Below, one piece after another: positions 15,728 through 24,855 of a stretch of DNA of 64,000 nucleotides (positions within the stretch are counted from its first letter, which is position 1; each line of letters begins with the position of its first letter). The notes under the pieces are model-generated. The model ran no database searches and was not told the origin of the DNA. It saw only the letters and a program-made list of their open reading frames with translations. The position numbers and the translations under genes are program-made. This DNA is from Planctomonas sp. JC2975 (GTDB taxonomy: Bacteria; Actinomycetota; Actinomycetes; Actinomycetales; Microbacteriaceae): NCBI RefSeq assembly GCF_012985205.1, contig NZ_JABEKS010000003.1, positions 310,001-374,000 of the forward strand, given 5' to 3'.

Positions 15728-18700
15728 ATGGGTCTGCGTGACTACGTGCGCTCAATGTTGAGCGGTCGCGACGACAACGCGACAGCGATCACAGATGAAG
15801 ACCTCTTCTCCGTCAGCTACGACGACGACGGTGTGAATCTCGTCGTTCACCGCGCGCAGCTTCGTGAGCTCGAGGAGGGAAAAGGCGGGGTCGAGGCGAC
15901 AACCCAGCTCGTGCTGCTTCACATGCTCGCCGAAACGGGGCTCGCGTTGCCCATACCCGGCGGATTCCGCATCCCTGCAGTCCACGCTGTTCGGCTGGAC
16001 GACGGGGATGCCGCAGTGCTCGGTCTGCCTCCGCGATTCGACGGGACGTTCACGGCAGACATCGACGCGTACACGACGAGTCCGCGATTCGCCGTCCGGC
16101 TCTCGGCTGTCGACGGCTTGGACCGCCGGCCGGCGCAGTTGCGCGGCGCGCTGCTCACGGTCGCAGGTGCACCCCATCTGGCGACGCCTCCGCAGGCGCG
16201 TGCCCTCGACGCAGTGGCCCGACACAGCCGGCTTCCGACCTCCGAGCGGACGGAACCGACCAATGTGCGTCTGGTCGCAGACCTCCAGCTTGCCGCCGCT
16301 GACGGACTGCACCTCGATCTCGCCCACTTCACAAAACACGGATGGTCCGCCGCTGAGCCCGAAAAGGTCGGTGTCATCGCGACACAGACTTCCGACGGCG
16401 GCCTACGACTCTCTCCCGCGCTGGGCATGGCGGTACCCGAGAGCCTGCTCGAGTCCAGGTGGGCGCAGCTCGATGGGGCCAAAGACCAAGGCGTGCTCCG
16501 CGTGGAGAAGAACATCATCCTGCTCGACGTGGATGCGCTGCACGCAGCGCAGGAAGTGCTGGAGCACCGGACGATCCGCCCCGAGCAGGTCACCGACTTC
16601 ATCCGCACGCCCAGCGCATTCCTGGACGCACAACTAGTCGACCTAGAACTCGGTTTCTCTGTGCGCGTGGAAGGAGTCGGCCGATTGGTCCGCGTCAACT
16701 TCGGCGACTCCGACGGCGGCACGTTCGACTGGTTCGCCTCGGACGAACCCCTGCAGCCGCAGATGATCCGCGAACTCGTCAAGACCCAGGACGATCTCGA
16801 TCGGTTCACCGCACACTATGAGGCCGCTCGCTCCGATGGTGCAGACAGCCTCGCCTTCGATGCGGCGATCATCGACATCCGTGATGAGAGCGAGGTGCAA
16901 CGCGCCCTTGCGGAAACGCGGGAGACGATCGAACGCGGTGTCGAACAGCCCGAGGCCGAGCCGCAGCCCAAGGAAGAACGGGTGGCAACGGAGCGAGTGG
17001 GGTTCCTGCTCACGTCGACCGACCTCGTCGTCGACCGGCTGCACCAGACGGCGCGCGACTGGGTCGGGAAGGTCACGATCGACAACACCGCGCTAGCCCG
17101 CACGCCGTTTCCGCACCAGGAAGACGGCATCCGCTGGATGCTCGGGCTCATGCTCGCGGCCCACAGCGAACCCGCCGATCAGCTTTACCGGCTCCAGGGC
17201 GCTCTTCTCGCAGACGATATGGGTCTCGGAAAGACGTACATGTCTCTGGTTGCGACGCAGCATTACCGCGCGGCGATCGAGCGCGTCGAAGGCGCACAGA
17301 AGGTCAAGCCGACGCTCATCGTCGCGCCCTTGAGTCTGCTGGAGAACTGGGAAGACGAGGTTGAGAAGACGTTCGCATCCTCGCCGTTCAGCGATGTGGT
17401 CGTGCTGCAGACGAGTCGCGATCTCGCCCGATTCCGCATCGCGGGTGCCGGCCGGGAAACCATGCAACTCTCCAGCGCCCTCGACGAGCACGGCATGGTC
17501 AAAGAGGGATCACTGCGCATCGCGCTCCGAGTAGGACCGGATGCCGGCGGCCACCGTCTCGACATGCCTGGCCGCCTCGTGCTCACCACGTACGAGACCT
17601 TGCGGGACTACCAGTTCTCCCTGAGCCAGATCGACTGGGGTGTGGTCATCTTCGATGAAGCACAGTCGATCAAGAATCCCGACAGCATGCGCACCCGTGC
17701 TGCCAAGGCGCTGAAGGCCGACTTCAAGCTGCTCGCCACAGGCACACCGATCGAGAACACGCTCGGAGAGTTCTGGTGCCTCGTCGACACCGCGCAACCG
17801 GGACTCCTGGGCGATTGGCAGGCGTTCCGCGCGCGCTATCTGCTCCCGGAAAAGGAGGCCGAAACCGAGGCGGAAGCGCAGGAGATGCGCCTGGCGCTCG
17901 GCCGGGAACTTCACCAGGCGATCGGGCCGTTCATGCTGCGACGCATGAAGGAAGACCACCTCTCGGGTCTGCCGTCAAAGTTCACCCACACCGGACTCGG
18001 CGCGTCGGAGGATCCGCTGGTGGTGTTCGATCCGGGACTCGCGCGAACAATGCCCGAGGTTCAACGACAGCGATACGACGCCCATCTGCAGCGGTTCCGC
18101 ACCGACAGAGCAGCGAAGAGCAACGGCGCTGCGCCTCTCGCCGTGTTGACCAGTCTTCGATACGCGTCGCTGCACCCCGATCTCGATATTCACGGAGTGC
18201 ATCCCGAACGTCCGCGCTCTCAGGACGATTCTCGCCGGCAGATCGCCCAGTCGGCCAAGCTGCTCGCGACGATGGACATCCTTCGCGAGGTTCAGCGACT
18301 GGGCGAGAAGGCCATCGTCTTCACGTCGGCGAAGGAGATCCAGCTTCTCCTCGCCATCTGGATCATGCATGAGTTCGGCATCCGCCCGGAGATCGTCAAC
18401 GGTGACACCAGTGCTGTGTCGAAAACCGACGGCAGCTCGCGGCGTCAGCTCATCGGGTCGTTCGAATCCGCCGTCGGATTCAACGTCATCATCATGTCGC
18501 CCATCGCAGCCGGTGTCGGTCTGACCGTCGTGGGCGCCAACCACGTGATCCATCTCGAGCGCCACTGGAATCCAGCGAAAGAAGCACAGGCGACGGATCG
18601 CGCGTATCGGATCGGGCAGACTCGCGACGTGCACGTCTACTATCCAGCGGCGACACACCCTCGGATCGACTCGTTCGACGTCATCCTCAATCGCATGCTC

Positions 18701-18811
18701 CGCACCAAGATCGACATCAAGGATGCCGTCATGATTCCGGCCCAGATTCATGAACTCGAACTCGCGGAGGCGGTCGCTGCGGATTCCGACGGCGCAGCTG
18801 CGGCGCGCTGA
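15728..18811 (+). CDS. zorD: ZorD: SNF2-family helicase/nuclease effector of type I Zorya
   Basis: A protein of about 1027 residues. The N-terminal ~440 residues form a Zorya-type regulatory region. The SNF2 helicase core follows: Walker A DDMGLGKTY near residue 497, Walker B DEAQ near 642, motif III ATGTPIENTLGEFW near 670, and motifs V-VI with HLERHWNPAKEAQATDRAYR then IGQTRDV near 942-968. ZorD is reported to be an autoinhibited enzyme that degrades phage DNA after motor activation. ATG at 15728 is used: TGAGG lies 8 nt upstream, whereas GTG 15719 and ATG 15722 are too close to it. It begins 18 bp after zorC and ends the operon. Confidence 0.9.
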   Translation: MGLRDYVRSMLSGRDDNATAITDEDLFSVSYDDDGVNLVVHRAQLRELEEGKGGVEATTQLVLLHMLAETGLALPIPGGFRIPAVHAVRLDDGDAAVLGLPPRFDGTFTADIDAYTTSPRFAVRLSAVDGLDRRPAQLRGALLTVAGAPHLATPPQARALDAVARHSRLPTSERTEPTNVRLVADLQLAAADGLHLDLAHFTKHGWSAAEPEKVGVIATQTSDGGLRLSPALGMAVPESLLESRWAQLDGAKDQGVLRVEKNIILLDVDALHAAQEVLEHRTIRPEQVTDFIRTPSAFLDAQLVDLELGFSVRVEGVGRLVRVNFGDSDGGTFDWFASDEPLQPQMIRELVKTQDDLDRFTAHYEAARSDGADSLAFDAAIIDIRDESEVQRALAETRETIERGVEQPEAEPQPKEERVATERVGFLLTSTDLVVDRLHQTARDWVGKVTIDNTALARTPFPHQEDGIRWMLGLMLAAHSEPADQLYRLQGALLADDMGLGKTYMSLVATQHYRAAIERVEGAQKVKPTLIVAPLSLLENWEDEVEKTFASSPFSDVVVLQTSRDLARFRIAGAGRETMQLSSALDEHGMVKEGSLRIALRVGPDAGGHRLDMPGRLVLTTYETLRDYQFSLSQIDWGVVIFDEAQSIKNPDSMRTRAAKALKADFKLLATGTPIENTLGEFWCLVDTAQPGLLGDWQAFRARYLLPEKEAETEAEAQEMRLALGRELHQAIGPFMLRRMKEDHLSGLPSKFTHTGLGASEDPLVVFDPGLARTMPEVQRQRYDAHLQRFRTDRAAKSNGAAPLAVLTSLRYASLHPDLDIHGVHPERPRSQDDSRRQIAQSAKLLATMDILREVQRLGEKAIVFTSAKEIQLLLAIWIMHEFGIRPEIVNGDTSAVSKTDGSSRRQLIGSFESAVGFNVIIMSPIAAGVGLTVVGANHVIHLERHWNPAKEAQATDRAYRIGQTRDVHVYYPAATHPRIDSFDVILNRMLRTKIDIKDAVMIPAQIHELELAEAVAADSDGAAAAR

Positions 18812-18896
18812 GGGTGAGCCGAGCCGTCCCACACTGCCGGCTTCTACGGCGGCGGCCAGATCCAGTGAGAGTCTCCGGCGGCGTGGGACCTCACCC
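18812..18896. terminator. Two-part hairpin after zorD
   Basis: An inner imperfect stem (18827-18840 with 18875-18888, 12 of 14 pairs) and an outer perfect 7-bp stem (GGGTGAG at 18812-18818 with CTCACCC at 18890-18896). It lies between the convergent zorD and exporter genes. No T-run is seen, so termination is inferred from place and structure. Confidence 0.45.
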
Positions 18897-18928
18897 CGAG
18901 CTCACTGATCGAGGGAGTGCTCGCTCAC

Positions 18929-20344
18929 TCATTGGACTGCCGGGTCGCGTTGCGATTCGTGCCGGTCGTCGAGGCGGCTTCCCGCCCCCAGGATGAGCGC
19001 CGAGAGCACGATGGTGATTCCGAGATCCACGCGGAAACCGCCGACGATCGAGCGCCCCAGCTGCGCCCCGTAGAGCGCAACGCCCACAGCGCTTCCGGTC
19101 TGCCGTGCCGTGTTGAGCGTGGCGGACGCCACCCCCGAACGCTCGACGTCGGCGCCCGCCAGCGCTGACGAGGTGATGATCGGTACGATCACGCCGAGAG
19201 CGGCACCGAGCCCGACGAGTTGCACCACGATCACCGCATACGGCGTGCCAACGTCGAGGAAGAGCAAGGCTCCTGAGCACACGACGAGCACGGCGGCCGA
19301 CACCATGACGCAGACCCTGCTGCCGAATCGCGCCTGCAGTCGTGCGGCGTAGAAGTTCGTCAGCATGACGGCCAGTGTCATCGGCAGGAACACGAATCCC
19401 GTGACGAGAGCAGATGCGTGCTGGGCTCGCTGGAAGAAGAGGCTCAGCACGAAGATCAGCCCGTAGAAGGCCACGTTGACGAAGAGTCCGATCACGATGC
19501 TCCAACGGAACAGCGGTATGCGAAAGGACTCGACAGGTAGCATCGGCTGGCGCATCCGTCGCTCGACGAGCACGAACGCCGTGCCGGCTGCGACGGCGAG
19601 AACGAGCGCACCGACGACGAACGGCTCGTCGAATCCGAACTGGCCGCCCTCGATGATCCCTGCCGTGAGCAGTCCGAGCGCGACGACACCGAGGACTTGG
19701 CCGGGAATGTCGAGCCGGCGCTCCGTGCTCCTGGTGGTCTCGGCGGCCGCAAGGAGCACCACCAGGATGCCGAAGAGCGCAAGCGGAATGTTGATGTAGA
19801 AGATCCATCGCCATCCGAGAGTCTGGATGAGCACGCCGCCGACGAGGGGGCCCGCGGAGAGTGCGGCGCTGCCGGCGAGCGCCCAAATACCGACGGCGCC
19901 CGCACGCGCACGCGCATCCGGGTACGTATGGGAGAGCACGGAAAGAGAGGATGGCACGAGTGCGGCCGCGCCCATCCCCTGGACAGCGCGTGCCGCGATG
20001 AGGACTCCGAGGTTCGGTGCGAGGGCGCACACCAGGGATGCCGCGATGAACAGGGTGAAGCCGGCCAGGAGCATCCGCTTCGCACCGAGACGATCCCCGA
20101 GCGCGCCGGCGCTCAGGATGAAGGCCGCGAACGCCACCGTGTAGGCGCTCACGATCCATTGCAGAGCAGCCACTCCGCCGCCGAGCTCGTCGCCGATCGG
20201 TTTGACGGCGACGTTCACGACGCTGACGTCCAGCTGCACCACCGCGAAACCCACACCCGTGGCGGCCAGAGTCCACCGTCGGCGAGCGGCATTCACCGTG
20301 GCTGCTGCAGTCCTTTGTCTGTTCGAACCTTCGGTTCGTCCCAT
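18929..20344 (-). CDS. EmrB/QacA-type MFS drug exporter (DHA2 family)
   Basis: A 471-residue proton-driven exporter with about 14 hydrophobic segments. The family motifs are visible: GDRLGAKRMLLAG (motif A), the RAVQGMGAA segment, and WALAGSAALSAGPLVGGVL followed by WRWIFYINIPLAL (motif C region). Members export drugs, dyes or metabolites. ATG at 20344 has AAGG 9 nt upstream. A CGAACC-N3-GGTTCG inverted repeat lies just inside the gene (20324-20338). No regulator sits beside it. The substrate is not deducible. Confidence 0.9.
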   Translation of the reverse strand: MGRTEGSNRQRTAAATVNAARRRWTLAATGVGFAVVQLDVSVVNVAVKPIGDELGGGVAALQWIVSAYTVAFAAFILSAGALGDRLGAKRMLLAGFTLFIAASLVCALAPNLGVLIAARAVQGMGAAALVPSSLSVLSHTYPDARARAGAVGIWALAGSAALSAGPLVGGVLIQTLGWRWIFYINIPLALFGILVVLLAAAETTRSTERRLDIPGQVLGVVALGLLTAGIIEGGQFGFDEPFVVGALVLAVAAGTAFVLVERRMRQPMLPVESFRIPLFRWSIVIGLFVNVAFYGLIFVLSLFFQRAQHASALVTGFVFLPMTLAVMLTNFYAARLQARFGSRVCVMVSAAVLVVCSGALLFLDVGTPYAVIVVQLVGLGAALGVIVPIITSSALAGADVERSGVASATLNTARQTGSAVGVALYGAQLGRSIVGGFRVDLGITIVLSALILGAGSRLDDRHESQRDPAVQ

Positions 20345-20430
20345 CGATTCAGCCTTGCGCCTGCGTCCGACATTGTGAACCCGGTCGCATGCGGTGGCTT
20401 AGCAGGTACCGTGCCGGCCCCGCTCACTCC

Positions 20431-20859
20431 TCAGCCGGCGGCCGAGTCGCGTTCCACTCGAAGCACCGTGCCCTGAGCGGAGGCGACGATCACCTCGCCC
20501 TCTCCGGATGCCGCAGCCGAGTACACCTCGCACCTCACCACCGCCTGGCTCCGCGTCGCCGACACCACCGTCGCCTGTGCGCGGAGACCGGCGGTCGCCG
20601 GCCGCAAATACGTGATCGCCATGGATGCGGTCAACACCTGCGGGCCGAGCACCGTGCCGGCGGCGAACGTGAGCGCGTTGTCGGCCGCGTACGCGACCAC
20701 GCCGCCGTGCAGGAATCCGTTCTGCTGAAGAAGGTCGGGACGCGCGTCCAGCGACAGCTCGGCCATGCCCTCCTCGAACCGGGTCAGACGTGCGCCGACG
20801 AGTCGGGAGAATGGCTGGGACTGGAGCACGGCATCCGCCTGCTCGGGGATGATGGCCAT
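20431..20859 (-). CDS. PaaI-family hotdog thioesterase
   Basis: A 142-residue acyl-CoA thioesterase of the hotdog fold. The core signature QNGFLHGGVVAYAADNALTFAA carries the HGG-x-x-x-x-x-x-D pattern (His and Asp of the active site), followed by strands ASMAITYLRPA and SQAVVRCEV. Expected to hydrolyse aryl- or acyl-CoA in the cytoplasm as a tetramer. Divergent from the epimerase gene, 32 bp apart, so the two may share regulation. Confidence 0.88.
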   Translation of the reverse strand: MAIIPEQADAVLQSQPFSRLVGARLTRFEEGMAELSLDARPDLLQQNGFLHGGVVAYAADNALTFAAGTVLGPQVLTASMAITYLRPATAGLRAQATVVSATRSQAVVRCEVYSAAASGEGEVIVASAQGTVLRVERDSAAG

Positions 20860-20891
20860 GCGGGCATTATGCCGCGAGGGGAGACAACATC

Positions 20892-21863
20892 ATGAGGATC
20901 GTGGTCATCGGTGCGACGGGACACGTCGGCGGCTATCTCGTGCCACGGCTGGTGCGGGCGGGTCATGACGTGGTCGCGGTTTCGCGCGGGATGCGCGAGC
21001 CGTATCGCGCGGACTCTGCGTGGACATCCGTGGAGCGCGTGGAGCTCGATCGCGGCGCCGAGGATGCCGCGGGAACGACGGGCGACCGCATCGCGGCTCT
21101 CGAACCCGACGTCGTCATCGACATGATCTGCTTCACGAGATCGTCTGCCGAGCAGCTGGTCGATGCGATCAGCGGTCGAGTCGGCCTGCTCGTCAGCTGC
21201 GGATCCATCTGGTCGCGCGGCACGCTCACCGAGGTTCCCGGCACCGAGGAGGCGCCGCTCGACGGCTGGGGCGAGTACGGATCCGGCAAGGCCCAGCTCG
21301 AGGCGTACCTGCTCGACCAGTCGTCCCAGCCCGGCGGCGTTCCCGCGGTGGTCATCGATCCGGGACACATCTCCGGACCGGGCTGGCACGTGATCAACCC
21401 GGCCGGCAACCTGGATTCCGCGGTGTGGGAGAGCCTCGCGTTCGGGGAGACGCTCGTGCTACCGGACCAGGGGCTCGGCATCCTGCACCACGTCCACGCC
21501 GACGATGTGGCTCAGCTCTTCCAGCTCGCGGTCGAACGGCCGGATGCCGCGTCGGGCCAGGCGTTCTTCGCCGTCTCACCGCGAGCCCTCACGCTCCGCG
21601 GATTCGCGCAGACTGCCGCAGGATGGTTCGGACGCGATGCCGAGCTCGAGTACATACCGCTGGCGGAATATGCCAGCGCCGTGGGGCCCGAGAACGCGCT
21701 GACGACCAGCGAGCACGTGTCGCGGAGCCAGGCGATGAGCGATGCGAAGGCCAGGCGGATGCTCGGATACGTACCCGCCTACACCTCGCTCGGCGCCACG
21801 CGCGAGGCCGTGGAATGGCTCGACGCGAATGGCGGCTTCGGCCGGCGGCTGCCGTTCAACTGA
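20892..21863 (+). CDS. NAD-dependent epimerase/dehydratase (extended SDR)
   Basis: A 323-residue Rossmann-fold protein. The nucleotide-binding motif GATGHVGGYL is at the N-terminus and the catalytic Y-x-x-x-K is YGSGK (about residues 135-139) after the SCGSIWSRG strand. A C-terminal substrate domain follows (LHHVHADDVAQLF). Similar proteins act on nucleotide sugars or isoflavone-like substrates; the role here is unassigned. The ATG follows a GGGGAGA-containing RBS. Convergent with the DUF5107 gene, 42 bp away. Confidence 0.85.
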   Translation: MRIVVIGATGHVGGYLVPRLVRAGHDVVAVSRGMREPYRADSAWTSVERVELDRGAEDAAGTTGDRIAALEPDVVIDMICFTRSSAEQLVDAISGRVGLLVSCGSIWSRGTLTEVPGTEEAPLDGWGEYGSGKAQLEAYLLDQSSQPGGVPAVVIDPGHISGPGWHVINPAGNLDSAVWESLAFGETLVLPDQGLGILHHVHADDVAQLFQLAVERPDAASGQAFFAVSPRALTLRGFAQTAAGWFGRDAELEYIPLAEYASAVGPENALTTSEHVSRSQAMSDAKARRMLGYVPAYTSLGATREAVEWLDANGGFGRRLPFN

Positions 21864-21905
21864 CGACGGCCCGCACCTCCCCCGCCGACGGCACGAGCGA
21901 CGCCG

Positions 21906-24845
21906 TCACTCCTCCTGCTCTCGTGCGAACAGCAGCGACTCGGGAAGGCTCGTGGCGAAGTAGTCGGTGGAGCCGTCCGCACGAAGTGCCGACGGCGCCG
22001 TCGCCTCGGGTCGCGCCTCGCCGAGGCTTGCCGGCGGCACGCCGACCGGCATCCCCAGGGCGGCTCGCGCGTCGTCCCACGCGGCGAGCGCCTTGCCTTC
22101 TCCGCCTTCCCACGGCTGGAAGGTCCTGCCCTTGATCAGGCGCAGAGCATCCGCGGGCCGTCCGTCGGCCGTGAGAAGCTCCGCCACCTGCACGACCAGG
22201 TCGTCGCGCTGCTCGACCAGCACGCGATCCCGCTCGAGCCTGTCGAGTCGCTCGGCCGACGGATGCCCCAGTTTCGCGGCGAGCTGGTCCGACTCGAAGA
22301 GGAGTCGCGCGTCGTCGGGCGCAAGCACTCGCGCTCGTTCGTAGTGACGCCAGGCCGCATCCTCGTCGCCGAGCACGTTGTAGGAGGCGAGCCCGGCGTT
22401 GCGATGGATGAGCGGGCGGTCCGCCCCCAGTTCCAGCGCTCGCTTCCAGAGATCCAGCGCTTCTCGGCGTCGTCCCGCGTCGTACAGCAGCGTCGCCAGC
22501 AACTCCGTGGCGACATCGTCGTCAGGGTCGTGCGCGAGCGCGTCGGTCAACGCGTCGTGGGCGTCGAGTCCCGCAGGGAAGCACCACGTCGTGTCCGTGC
22601 CGCGCGCATCCGACCTCGCCCGTTCTGCGCCGATCGGGTCGCCGGCGCGGTCCAGAAGTGTCGCCCGCAAGTAGCGAGCGACCGGTGCCATGTTCCCTGC
22701 CGGAGTCGCGGGGAACGCCGCCGCGCGCTCGAGCGCCTCGGCGGCCGCCGGGATCTCCCCGAGTCGCGCGAGATCGAGGGCGAGATCAACGGCCAGCCCG
22801 GCGTCGTTCGGCACCGAGCCGTCGGCGAGATTGCAGTAGAGATCGTTGACGGGTGCGGATTCCGTCGCCGACGCGAGCACGGCATCCGCTCCACCGAAGT
22901 CGCCCAGTCGGCGAAGGGCGACGACCTGCACTGCGGCGATCCGCGGATCCACCGCACCCGCCGCCGCGAGACCGTCCGCGTCGCTCAGGGCGGTCGCGGC
23001 ATCTCCTGCTCGCAACGCGATGAGGGCGCCTTCGATACCCGCCGGCACCCGCCAGTCGGCATCCCACCCGGCCTTGCCGAACCACTTGGCCGCTTCGTCG
23101 CTTCGGCCGAGGCGCTGAAGGATCAGCCCGAGCAGGTAGTACGGCTCGGCGTCGCGCGGATTCTCGTTGCGCATGGTCACGCGATCGACTGCGGTCCGGG
23201 CGTGCCGCTCCGCCTTCTCGTACTCCCCGGCACGAAGTGCGAGGTCCGCCAGCGCCAGGTTGGTGCGGGAGTCCCCAGGGTCGCGCCGCAGCGCCTCTCG
23301 CCAATACGGCAGCGGCGACCTCGTCGGATGCCTGTACTGCTGCAGGTGCACACCGGTCAGGTAGAGCTCCTCCACGCTTTCGATCGATTCGGGCGAGGGC
23401 GGCTCGGTCGCGATCCACGGTTCCTCGTCCGCCGGCTCCCGCACCGTCCAGTCGGCGAGGATCACGGATCCGTCCGCCGTCGTCTCGCGCAGCTCGACGC
23501 GAACGCGGTCCGCTGAGCATTGGTCGGGGAGGTCGGCGGTGACGCGCAGCACCTCGCCAGGATGCAGGGTGCGCGACCCCTCCGCTGCCGACGTGCCGTC
23601 GACGAGGATACGCAGCGTCGCATGCGAGGGTCTGGTCACTGCCGCACGCGCCTCGACCTCCGTACCGAGGTCGACGTGCAGCGCAGCGTCGCGGTTGGCC
23701 ACGTGTGCGACGCCGATAGCAGGAATCGGATACCAGTACTGACTGAACCGCCGCACCTCACCCGGCATGAGCCAGGAGAAGTCCGGCTGATTGTCGGTGT
23801 ACACCCCGGCCATGAGCTCGACGTACGGTCCGTCGTCGTCGGTGAGATGGCGGTCCCAGGCATGCCCGAACGGCGAGTCACCCCAGGTCCACTGCTTCTT
23901 GCCGGGCGAGATGCGGCGATCCGCCCAGTGCACGACACCGGCCTGCACGTCGTGGTCGTATCCCCCGAAGAACGCCTCGTCGGAGTCCACGACCATGTAC
24001 GAGGTCGGAGCGGGGATGTTCGCGTAGAAGTCGATGCGGTCCGCACCGGGTTCGCGAGCGGCCCTCGCCGGATAGTCGACGCCGTAGTATGTGCGATCCG
24101 CCGCCGGAAACGCGGTGATGGCGCGACGGGCGTGGTCCGCGACGTAGCGGACGTCCTGCGGGAAGAAGGACTGGTACCGGTCGTGCACCCTGACCGCCGC
24201 GTTCGCCCACCAGAGGAACGTCTGGCGCTGTGACGTGCGATTGTGCAGACGCACATCGATCTCGACGTACGAGCGGTCCGGATGCAAACGGATGCCGTGC
24301 GTCTCGGCCATGCGCGTGAACGGATCGTGATCGGAGCACCACACCGTGACGCTTCCGTCGTCCGCTTCTTCGATGTCGAACTCCATAGGAAGGTAGGTCG
24401 CCGGCCGGTGGTGCTGCGGCCAGTTGAACTCGACGCCCCCGCTGATCCACGGACCCGTCAGTCCGACGAGCGCCGGCTTGATGACCGTGTTGCGGTAGAA
24501 GAAGTCGTATCCGGTCGTCTTGTCGAATCCGGTGTAGATGCGGCCGCCCAGTTCGGGGAGCACCGTGACGCGCAGACACCTGTTCTCGAGGTGGACGGCC
24601 TTCCAGGCGTGCGGCGTCGGCTCCTGCGCGATCCGTTCGATGAACGGCAGCGGATACACGCGCCCGCTCGACCCTTGATAGACGCGACGGTCGAGGTAGA
24701 GCGGCTGCCGGGACGGCGTCATCGGCTCGTATGTCGGCAGCACGAGTTCATCGCTCCAGGCGACGGCCTCGCCGGCTTCGAGTCGCTCGAGGATGCTCTC
24801 CGGGGGCGTCGGCCCGTGCGGATCGACAGTGGTCTGCGCGGTCAT
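21906..24845 (-). CDS. DUF5107 and tetratricopeptide-repeat protein of the GH35 cluster
   Basis: A 979-residue cytoplasmic protein. The N-terminal ~60-380 residues are a DUF5107 domain (LPFIERIAQEP, WKAVHLENRCLRVTVLPELGGRIY, GGVEFNWPQHH), which looks like the galactose-mutarotase beta-sandwich found in carbohydrate enzymes. From about 470 onward come many TPR-like helix pairs (NLALADLALRAGEYEKAERHAR and others). Such proteins sit in sugar-utilisation loci and probably bind or modify glycans, but no activity is established. ATG at 24845 has a GGAG RBS and follows the GH35 stop by 10 bp, so it is last in the importer-GH35 operon. Confidence 0.85.
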   Translation of the reverse strand: MTAQTTVDPHGPTPPESILERLEAGEAVAWSDELVLPTYEPMTPSRQPLYLDRRVYQGSSGRVYPLPFIERIAQEPTPHAWKAVHLENRCLRVTVLPELGGRIYTGFDKTTGYDFFYRNTVIKPALVGLTGPWISGGVEFNWPQHHRPATYLPMEFDIEEADDGSVTVWCSDHDPFTRMAETHGIRLHPDRSYVEIDVRLHNRTSQRQTFLWWANAAVRVHDRYQSFFPQDVRYVADHARRAITAFPAADRTYYGVDYPARAAREPGADRIDFYANIPAPTSYMVVDSDEAFFGGYDHDVQAGVVHWADRRISPGKKQWTWGDSPFGHAWDRHLTDDDGPYVELMAGVYTDNQPDFSWLMPGEVRRFSQYWYPIPAIGVAHVANRDAALHVDLGTEVEARAAVTRPSHATLRILVDGTSAAEGSRTLHPGEVLRVTADLPDQCSADRVRVELRETTADGSVILADWTVREPADEEPWIATEPPSPESIESVEELYLTGVHLQQYRHPTRSPLPYWREALRRDPGDSRTNLALADLALRAGEYEKAERHARTAVDRVTMRNENPRDAEPYYLLGLILQRLGRSDEAAKWFGKAGWDADWRVPAGIEGALIALRAGDAATALSDADGLAAAGAVDPRIAAVQVVALRRLGDFGGADAVLASATESAPVNDLYCNLADGSVPNDAGLAVDLALDLARLGEIPAAAEALERAAAFPATPAGNMAPVARYLRATLLDRAGDPIGAERARSDARGTDTTWCFPAGLDAHDALTDALAHDPDDDVATELLATLLYDAGRRREALDLWKRALELGADRPLIHRNAGLASYNVLGDEDAAWRHYERARVLAPDDARLLFESDQLAAKLGHPSAERLDRLERDRVLVEQRDDLVVQVAELLTADGRPADALRLIKGRTFQPWEGGEGKALAAWDDARAALGMPVGVPPASLGEARPEATAPSALRADGSTDYFATSLPESLLFAREQEE

Positions 24846-24855
24846 GTTCTCCACC

